Made by a program: the position numbers and the translations under genes. Under the pieces are notes generated by a model that saw only the letters and a list, made by a program, of their open reading frames with translations, was not told where the DNA came from and did not search any database. Shown here in pieces: positions 58,161-64,000 of a DNA stretch of 64,000 nt (position 1 is the stretch's first letter; each line of letters begins with the position of its first letter). The DNA comes from Candidatus Thermodiscus eudorianus (GTDB taxonomy: Archaea; Thermoproteota; Thermoprotei_A; Sulfolobales; Acidilobaceae): positions 62,001 through 126,000 of the forward strand of contig WAOW01000004.1 in NCBI GenBank assembly GCA_015521085.1. The letters are read 5' to 3'.

Positions 58161-58276
58161 GCGGCAGGACCGGGGCCGGGTGGAAGTGCCCGATACACGT
58201 GGACGTGCTCCCGCTCAAAACCACCGTGATTGTAGGGGGCCAGGTCCTGGTCAGGGATGGAGTGATCAACCTATAA
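58157..58276 (+). pseudogene. Displaced C-terminal segment of the M29-like gene
   Basis: From CTA at 58157 the -1 frame encodes 39 residues (LGGRTGAGWKCPIHVDVLPL, then TTVIVGGQVLVRDGVINL and a stop at 58274-58276). This is the expected family C-terminus, with the HxD metal ligands and the final VDG-like turn. It has no start codon of its own, so it is translated only through a frame change or is dead. Confidence 0.75.
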
Positions 58277-58368
58277 CCCCCGGAGGGTCCCTCCACACAA
58301 GCCCCCCTTCCGGCACAGGCTCTATAATAGAGGCTGGAGGGGGACGGTATGGGGGGAGGTAGCGCGTA

Positions 58369-60009
58369 GTGATAAGACGGATACTGGAGCGGATAGACGG
58401 TAGGGGGTACAAGGCCTACAAGGATCTCGCCGGGGCCAGGGAAGAGGTCGACGGCCACCTGGTAGTGGTTGACAGGGTACAGGGAGACCCCTTCGCTCCC
58501 CCCAGCATTATACGTGTAGAGACTCGGGTCAGGATCCCCAGGGGCCTGGAAAGCTACCCGGTACCGGTCGAGGACTTCCTACTACGACGGGCCCACAGGA
58601 TCGCTGGCAGGTATTCCATGAGGGGCGCTGGCGAGGGGCACAGCGGACTCTTGAGGGTCCCCCGGCCGGGCCCCGTCATACTGCGCAGGAGCGCCGTCCA
58701 CCTAGGCAAGACCCCGGGAGGCTATAGGCTGACCCTGAGGCTCTGGCTCGGCCTACCCTCTAGGAGGAGGCGTGTCCTGGGAGGAGTGGCGGGCGAGCTC
58801 CTGCTTGAGAGGGTCCCTCGCCTCGTTGACGAGGTCGTGAGGGCCCTAGGGGACCCCCGGCTCCGCCCTCACGTCGACGCCTGGCGGGAGCAGGAGTATA
58901 TCCGGGGCCTGCTGGAGCCTCGGGGGCTCGTGTCCTTTGTAGGAGACGGCAGTATCCTTCCGAGGGCGTGTGGGGGGTGCGAGGAGCCCCTCCGGGATGC
59001 GGTCCCCTTCGAGTCTCCCCCGAGCCTGCGGGTCGAGTTCGAGCTACCCACTGGCAGGGTTGTCAGTGGCATGGGCTTGAGGACCGGGCTCACCCTGATA
59101 GCGGGCCCGGCCTTCTATGGCAAGACTACCCTGCTGGAGGCGATCGCCCACGGCGTCTGGAACCATGTGCCAGGCGATGGCAGGGAGCTAGTCGTGACCC
59201 GTAGGGATGCGGTCTGGATTCAGAGCGAGAACGGCCGGTGGGTCTCGTGCGTCGACATGGGGCCCTGGGTGGAGCACCTCCCCGGCCTGGAGGACCCTGG
59301 CTGTTGGAGCACTAGCGATGCCAGCGGTGCCACGAGTGCTATAGCGAGCGTGCAGGAGGCTATGGAGGCCGGGGCTAAGGTGTTGCTTATAGACGAGGAC
59401 TGGACCGCGACTAACTTCATACACAGGGATAGGTGGACTGAGGAGGTCACGGGTAAGAGGACGCTCCTCTCGATAAGCGACCTCGCCCCAGCCCTGAAGG
59501 AGAAGGGGGTGAGCGTGGTCATAGTGGCTAGCGGCAGTATAGCACTGCTCCAGGCCGCCGATACCGTTGTTGTAATGGACGAGTACAGGGCGAGGGACGC
59601 CACCGGGTACGCGTTGAAGGCCAGGGAGAGCCTAGCCGCTCTGGACGGCGGGGAGCGGGTAGAGTACAGGATGCCGAGGGGGAGGAGGCTTGTGAAGCCC
59701 CTCAGGCTGGAGAAGCCCAAGCTACGGGGGACCCTCCTTGAGGCGAGGAACCTGAGGGACAGGGTCGACTTGTCAGGGGCGACGCAGTTGGAGGAAGAGG
59801 GTCAAGCCTCCACAGTGGTGGCGGGGGCTGAGGCGGTCCTCTCCAAGACGGGTCCTCTCGTGTCGTTGGCCAGGTCTGTGGCTGACGCAATGGCCCGGGG
59901 GGATTGGGGTGTTGTGCAGAGGACCCCGGGGCCGGGTCTTGCGGAGGTCCGCTGGCTCGACATACTCTACCTCGTCAACAGGGTTCCAGGCCTCCACGTG
60001 GTGCATTAG
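58369..60009 (+). CDS. ABC-class ATPase (PF09818 family)
   Basis: A 546-residue protein that I recognise as the ABC_ATPase family, which is widespread in bacteria and archaea but uncharacterised; a trypanosome relative works in RNA editing. The N-terminal region (about 1-230) is basic. The ATPase core has Walker A GPAFYGKTTLLEAI, a signature-like segment SDASGATSAIASVQEA, and Walker B AKVLLIDEDWTATNFIHRD, with sensor VVIVASGSIALLQAADTVVVMDEYRAR. The start is GTG at 58369. It precedes topoisomerase VI B by 62 bases on the same strand. Confidence 0.85.
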   Translation: MIRRILERIDGRGYKAYKDLAGAREEVDGHLVVVDRVQGDPFAPPSIIRVETRVRIPRGLESYPVPVEDFLLRRAHRIAGRYSMRGAGEGHSGLLRVPRPGPVILRRSAVHLGKTPGGYRLTLRLWLGLPSRRRRVLGGVAGELLLERVPRLVDEVVRALGDPRLRPHVDAWREQEYIRGLLEPRGLVSFVGDGSILPRACGGCEEPLRDAVPFESPPSLRVEFELPTGRVVSGMGLRTGLTLIAGPAFYGKTTLLEAIAHGVWNHVPGDGRELVVTRRDAVWIQSENGRWVSCVDMGPWVEHLPGLEDPGCWSTSDASGATSAIASVQEAMEAGAKVLLIDEDWTATNFIHRDRWTEEVTGKRTLLSISDLAPALKEKGVSVVIVASGSIALLQAADTVVVMDEYRARDATGYALKARESLAALDGGERVEYRMPRGRRLVKPLRLEKPKLRGTLLEARNLRDRVDLSGATQLEEEGQASTVVAGAEAVLSKTGPLVSLARSVADAMARGDWGVVQRTPGPGLAEVRWLDILYLVNRVPGLHVVH

Positions 60010-60071
60010 GGTTTTAGTCGATCGCCTCGCACTACTACTGTCGAATCGCCGATTGAGGGTGTATAGGGGGA

Positions 60072-61781
60072 TTGCCGGGGAAAGCTGCTAGCAGGGCCGC
60101 TGGCGGGAGCGCTGCTAGGGGCGCCGTGGAGTCGGAGCGTCAGGGTGTTGTGGAGAAGTATAGGGCTATGAGCCCGGCGGAGTTCTTCAGCCGTTACAAG
60201 GAGCTGGCCGGCTTCTCGAACCCGACGAGGGCGGTCTACCAGACTATCCGTGAGCTGGTGGAGAACGCTCTCGACGCCACTGATACTCACGGTATACTCC
60301 CCGTTATACGGGTGGTTATACGTAGCGCCGAGGGCTTCGAGGAGAACAGGTATACCGTTACAGTGGAGGACAATGGTATAGGGGTCCCTCCCACGGTTAT
60401 GGCCGACGCGTTCGGCAGGGTGTTGTATTCGAGCAAGTACGTCATAAGGCAGACTAGGGGCATGTTCGGCCTCGGGGTCAAGGCGGCGGTGATCTACGGG
60501 CAGCAGACTGCTGGCAGGCCCGTCACGGTCATCTCGTCGACTGGAGACTCCGATTACGTCTACATGAAGAGGCTGTTCATCGACATAAACGAGAACAGGC
60601 CTAGGATCGTGGAGGAGGGGCAGTGGAGGAAGAAGGGCTCCTGGCACGGGACCCGGGTCTCCATAACCATAGAGGGGGATTGGAGGAGGGCCCGCTCCAG
60701 GGTCATAGAGTATATTAAGAGGACGGCGATAGTGGCGCCCTACGCGGATATCTACCTGGAGACGCCCGAGGGCGAGGTGTACATATTCCCGCGTATGACC
60801 AGGAAGATGCCCCGGCCCCCCAGGGAGGCCAAGCCCCATCCCCACGGGGTGAACCTTGAGCAGTTCAAGATGATACTCCAGTCGACGACCGCTAAGACCA
60901 TTAAGGACATGCTCGTGACCGAGTTCCAGAGCGTCGGCGCTAAGAGCGCCGAGGAGTTCCTCAAGAGCGTGGGCGTGAGGCCCAACGTGAGCCCCAAGAC
61001 CCTGTTGAGGCGGGAGTACCAGCAGCTGCTGGTCAGGTTCGTGGATAGGCTCAGGGAATACAAGGGCTTCAGGGGGCCTAGGAGCGACTACCTGTCCCCT
61101 ATAGGCGAGGACCTGATAGTTATTGGGTTGAAGAGGATGTTCAGGCCCGAGTTCGCCGCCGCTGTGACGAGACCTGCTAGATCCTATATGGGGCATCCCT
61201 TCATTGTAGAGGTCGGCCTCGCCTATGGCGGTTCAATCCCCTCTAGGGACGAGCCCCTATTGCTGAGGTACGCCAACAAGATACCGCTACTCTACGGCGA
61301 GAGGGAGGACGTGTCCTACAAGGTCGTGTCAAGCGTTAACTGGAAGAACTACTATGTAGAGTTCCCTGCCCCCCTGGCCGTGCTGGTCCACATAGCGAGC
61401 ACCCGCATACCCTACAAGGAGGCTGGCAAGGAGTCGATCGGGGACGTGCCGGAGATAGAGTCCGAGATAAGGGCTGGCGTGTGGGATGTGGCCAGGAAGC
61501 TAAGGCTATTCCTCTCCCGCAAGAGGAGGGAGTCCGAGATCCGGAGGAAGATAGTGACGCTGGCCAAGTACATACCGGAGGTCGCGAGGAGCTTCGCGAT
61601 ACTCTCCAAGCCGCCGGAGAAGTGGAGTCCTCCCAGGCCCGAGGACGAGGAGAAGCTGATCGAGGCCCTGGTCAAGCTCGTGGCTAAGACGATAGAACTC
61701 CCCAGCACGGGTACGGGAGAGGAGGATGTGGACCCCGAGGAGGTGGTTAGGAGCATCATAAAGGAGGTCGAGACCAGGTAA
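60072..61781 (+). CDS. top6B: DNA topoisomerase VI subunit B
   Basis: A 569-residue type IIB topoisomerase ATPase subunit. The GHKL fold shows [11 protein letters not shown] (Asn/Glu), [10 protein letters not shown], and [15 protein letters not shown]. The H2TH domain and transducer ([23 protein letters not shown]) follow, with the switch Lys in that region. With subunit A it relaxes and decatenates DNA by double-strand passage. The start is TTG at 60072. The A subunit is not adjacent: an ATPase gene intervenes. Confidence 0.97.
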   Translation: MPGKAASRAAGGSAARGAVESERQGVVEKYRAMSPAEFFSRYKELAGFSNPTRAVYQTIRELVENALDATDTHGILPVIRVVIRSAEGFEENRYTVTVEDNGIGVPPTVMADAFGRVLYSSKYVIRQTRGMFGLGVKAAVIYGQQTAGRPVTVISSTGDSDYVYMKRLFIDINENRPRIVEEGQWRKKGSWHGTRVSITIEGDWRRARSRVIEYIKRTAIVAPYADIYLETPEGEVYIFPRMTRKMPRPPREAKPHPHGVNLEQFKMILQSTTAKTIKDMLVTEFQSVGAKSAEEFLKSVGVRPNVSPKTLLRREYQQLLVRFVDRLREYKGFRGPRSDYLSPIGEDLIVIGLKRMFRPEFAAAVTRPARSYMGHPFIVEVGLAYGGSIPSRDEPLLLRYANKIPLLYGEREDVSYKVVSSVNWKNYYVEFPAPLAVLVHIASTRIPYKEAGKESIGDVPEIESEIRAGVWDVARKLRLFLSRKRRESEIRRKIVTLAKYIPEVARSFAILSKPPEKWSPPRPEDEEKLIEALVKLVAKTIELPSTGTGEEDVDPEEVVRSIIKEVETR

Positions 61782-61864
61782 CGGGCCCGTGTACCCCTCC
61801 CAAGCCTCCACGGGCCCGCGGCCTATAGGCCTACCAGCCTTTGTAACACGCCATGCTACACCCT

Positions 61865-61877
61865 AGTTTATATAATC
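61865..61877 (+). promoter_or_regulatory. TATA-like promoter of the inserted ATPase gene
   Basis: AGTTTATATAATC lies about 42 bases before the TTG at 61913. Because it sits after the ATG at 61853, it favours the later start codon. Confidence 0.45.
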
Positions 61878-61912
61878 TAGAAGTCCTACATGTAGATGTA
61901 GGATGGACTGGT

Positions 61913-63262
61913 TTGGTAGACCCCGGACGCCTAGTGGATAGAGCCAGCGAGCTTGAGAAGCTGGACAAGGCCTGGGAGAAGGGAGGGCTGGTCGTAGTCT
62001 ACGGCCGGAGGAGGATTGGGAAGACCAGGCTCATACTAGAGTGGGCCCGCGGGAAGAGGCACGCATACTACCAGGCAGGGCTCTGGGGCCACAGGGCGAA
62101 TATAGAGGGCCTCTCACAGGCTATAGAAGAGCAGCTGGGTGTACCTGGAGCCTCCGGCGTAGGCGATCTAAAGAGCCTTCTAAGCCTCACGGCGGGGTTT
62201 GTACGGGAGAGGGCGGCTGTAGTAATAGATGAGTTCACCTACTGGGCCCGGACGGATCCAGGCGTGGTCAGCGATATACAGTGGTTCGTAGACCACGTAC
62301 TACCCGGTAGCAAGCTACTACTAGTGCTTACTGGCAGCCTCTTGGGCGTTATTGAGAGGAGTGTGCTAGGCGGGGGTGCACCCCTCTACGGTAGAGCCGG
62401 CTTGAGGCTGAGGATAGAGGAGCTGAGCCCCTGGTGCATCCCATCCTTTGCCCCGGGCTACACGCCGAGCCAGCTAGTGGAGACATACTCGCTCTTCGGA
62501 GGGACCCCCTACTATCTACGCCTCCTAGATCCCTCCAAGACCCCGCTCGACGCCTGGCACGAGCTACTGGGGCCCCAGGGCCTGCTGGGTGACGAGCCCA
62601 TCTTCGCCCTCAGGGACGAGTTCCGCGACCCCCACCCCTACCTGGCACTTCTACAGGCGATGGCCGCGGCTCCGTGGACTCTCGTGGGGAAGGCTGCCGC
62701 TAGGGCGGGACTCCCGTCTAGCCACGCCAGCATATACGCCAGGAGGCTCGTCGCCCTGGGCGTGTTAAGGGAAGTCCCACTGCTCTCCCCGGGTAGGAGG
62801 AGGCTGTATTCTATAGTTGACAAGCCGTTGAGGGCACTCCTTAGCTATCCGGCTCACGCCCTTGAGGGGGACTCGCCTAGGGTGAGGCAGTGGTATGCCA
62901 GGATTGTAGCCCAGGGCTGGGAGGAGCTAGCCATGTACCATGCAACGTATCACTTGGCTCGGGTGCTTGGGGTTAACGCTTCGAGGGCTGGGAAGGTTCT
63001 CCATAGGGGTGGGGAGGTTGACTGGGTCGTTATCGACGAGGAGAATGAGAGGATCCTGGCTGTGGAGGCTAAATGGACCAGTATGTCCAGGGTGGATGCG
63101 GAGAGGCTGGCGGGGAGGTTGAGGAACCTTGTGCCCTCGCTCCTACCAGCCAGGTATGGTCACTATCCTGTGACCCCGGTACTGTACCTCAGGGGAGCTG
63201 GCGGGGGCGGGGGTTATCACCTCGTGACCCCGGGGGATTTACCGTGGGGTGAGTGCAGGTAG
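61913..63262 (+). CDS. Archaeal ATPase with DUF234/PD-(D/E)XK-like C-terminus
   Basis: About 449 residues of the archaeal AAA-type ATPase plus DUF234 family. The N-terminus reads LVDRASELEKLDKAWEKGGLVVVYGRRRIGKTRLILEW (Walker A), with Walker B AAVVIDEFTYWARTDP and LLLVLTGSLLGVIERSVLGG. A winged-helix segment follows (AAARAGLPSSHASIYARRLVALGVL). The C-terminus has VDWVVIDEENERILAVEAKW, a nuclease-like D...ExK motif. The TTG at 61913 lies downstream of the TATA-like box; ATG 61853 is in frame but lies before it. It sits between top6B and top6A. Such genes are often mobile and of unknown function. Confidence 0.85.
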   Translation: MVDPGRLVDRASELEKLDKAWEKGGLVVVYGRRRIGKTRLILEWARGKRHAYYQAGLWGHRANIEGLSQAIEEQLGVPGASGVGDLKSLLSLTAGFVRERAAVVIDEFTYWARTDPGVVSDIQWFVDHVLPGSKLLLVLTGSLLGVIERSVLGGGAPLYGRAGLRLRIEELSPWCIPSFAPGYTPSQLVETYSLFGGTPYYLRLLDPSKTPLDAWHELLGPQGLLGDEPIFALRDEFRDPHPYLALLQAMAAAPWTLVGKAAARAGLPSSHASIYARRLVALGVLREVPLLSPGRRRLYSIVDKPLRALLSYPAHALEGDSPRVRQWYARIVAQGWEELAMYHATYHLARVLGVNASRAGKVLHRGGEVDWVVIDEENERILAVEAKWTSMSRVDAERLAGRLRNLVPSLLPARYGHYPVTPVLYLRGAGGGGGYHLVTPGDLPWGECR

Positions 63263-63393
63263 CGGGAACTCTATTCTTTTGATGGTTTTACGTTATTTAC
63301 GTTGTCTGGGCCCATGGCCTCTATATCTTTAATTGCCTCCCCGCGTGCCTTATCTAGAGGAGCCGGCTAGAGGGTATTGTAGGGGTACTGTAG

Positions 63394-64000
63394 TTGCAGG
63401 GCGGCGGTAGCGGTATCGACAAGGTGGACTTGGAGGCTAGGAGGAGGGCTGCCCGGGTAATCCACGAGAGGTTCTCCAGGATCCTTCGGGACTTGTTGGA
63501 GTCTAAGCCCCCGGTCCTGGAGATTCCTAAGCGTACGTTGAGTAACGTGCGGTTTGACCCGGAGAAGGGTATCCTGGTTATGGGCGAGGAGAAGATTAGG
63601 CGTGAGTTCCTCAACATGGGTGAGACTCGTAAGTTCATGCAGACCCTCTTAATGGCCGCCATAATATACCAGGCCCTCGTCGAGAACGAGTACCCCACTA
63701 TAAGGGACCTCTACTACAGGGGGAAGCACACTATAGTCTATAGGGACCTCCGGGGTAGGAGGAGGGAGGAGAATACCTGGAACGAGCAGAGTGAGAGCGA
63801 CGCTGCGATCCGCGACATAGAGGTCTACACGGGCCTCCTCCGCGAGGACATGCTGATACTCTCCAAGGAGAAGGGTAAGGTCGTCGGCCGCATGACCATA
63901 CGTAGCGGGGGCGACGTCATAGACCTCTCCCGGATGGGCCATGGCGCCTATGCGATCGAGTCTACCCCCGACCTCATAGAGTTCCTAGACGTTGACGCCG
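63394..64000 (+). CDS. top6A: DNA topoisomerase VI subunit A, truncated by window edge
   Basis: Open from TTG 63394 to the window end (202 codons), homologous to the Spo11-like cleavage subunit. The winged-helix domain with the catalytic tyrosine is visible: YPTIRDLYYRGKHTIVYRDL, near residue 105. The start of the Toprim domain follows (KVVGRMTIRSGGDVIDLSRMGHGAYAIESTPDLIEFL). The C-terminus lies beyond the window. GTG starts just downstream are also possible. It pairs with top6B upstream, with an ATPase gene between. Confidence 0.95.
   Translation, partial: MQGGGSGIDKVDLEARRRAARVIHERFSRILRDLLESKPPVLEIPKRTLSNVRFDPEKGILVMGEEKIRREFLNMGETRKFMQTLLMAAIIYQALVENEYPTIRDLYYRGKHTIVYRDLRGRRREENTWNEQSESDAAIRDIEVYTGLLREDMLILSKEKGKVVGRMTIRSGGDVIDLSRMGHGAYAIESTPDLIEFLDVDA

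Noticed and set aside
60006-61196. 396-codon minus-strand open frame
   Set aside because: Entirely antisense to topoisomerase VI B. Proline, histidine and glycine bias shows it is a shadow of GC-rich coding on the other strand.
1-64000. Search for CRISPR arrays, insertion sequences and rRNA
   Set aside because: No regularly spaced repeats, transposase motifs or rRNA-like conserved blocks were seen while reading through the window.

Overview
The window comes from a hyperthermophilic archaeon of the crenarchaeal type, most likely order Desulfurococcales or a relative. The evidence is the gene set: archaeal fructose-1,6-bisphosphate aldolase/phosphatase, ABCE1, four-subunit 2-oxoacid:ferredoxin oxidoreductase, aldehyde ferredoxin oxidoreductase, topoisomerase VI, RadA, and a stand-alone threonyl-tRNA synthetase editing protein, which is a crenarchaeal arrangement. 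Codon use favours AGG, ATA and CTA. Many genes start with GTG or TTG behind GGAGG or GGTG motifs. Genes are densely packed and no gap exceeds about 300 bases. I saw no rRNA, convincing tRNA, CRISPR array, insertion sequence or transposase. The genus assignment is inference.

Layout. 1-5.8 kb: a truncated 3-methyladenine DNA glycosylase, a winged-helix regulator, a gluconeogenic pair (aldolase/phosphatase, triosephosphate isomerase), ABCE1 and a metallo-beta-lactamase-fold hydrolase. 5.9-13.8 kb: methionine aminopeptidase, a DUF1512 membrane protein with a small membrane partner, glycerate kinase, the 2-oxoacid:ferredoxin oxidoreductase operon and an aspartate racemase homologue. 14.0-22.0 kb: a tight seven-gene run (HIT, DHH, DUF4129-like, DUF4350-like, MoxR, DUF58, polytopic membrane protein), the best candidate here for a little-described multi-protein system. 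22-29 kb: an eIF2B-like protein, a GltD-like flavoprotein, an extracytoplasmic Lon-like protease, and a thiamine-diphosphate enzyme paired with a D-2-hydroxyacid dehydrogenase.

29-41.7 kb: GNAT, MFS transporter, tungsten aldehyde oxidoreductase, Yip1-like protein, GlmS with a sugar nucleotidyltransferase, an ASCH protein, two zinc-ribbon proteins, the ThrRS editing protein, and RadA interrupted by a mini-intein. 41.7-49 kb: a small operon with a prepilin-peptidase-like protein, a YhhQ-type transporter, M42 aminopeptidase, a kinase-like protein with DUF504, and a HIT protein. 49-57 kb: ClC channel, two SurE paralogues around a FAD oxidoreductase, and a D-lactate/glycolate-type dehydrogenase operon. 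57-64 kb: an M29-like peptidase gene broken by a -1 frame change, an ABC-class ATPase, and topoisomerase VI subunits B and A separated by an archaeal ATPase with a nuclease-like C-terminus.

The metabolism points to a ferredoxin-based heterotroph: glycerate kinase feeds 2-phosphoglycerate to pyruvate, the oxidoreductase makes acyl-CoA, aldehydes are oxidised by the tungsten enzyme, and 2-hydroxyacids enter through the flavin and Fe-S operon. The main curiosities are the MoxR operon, the frame-changed peptidase, the RadA mini-intein, lost catalytic or ligand cysteines in the racemase and the aldehyde oxidoreductase, a hairpin that masks a ribosome binding site, and several unexplained structured intergenic elements.
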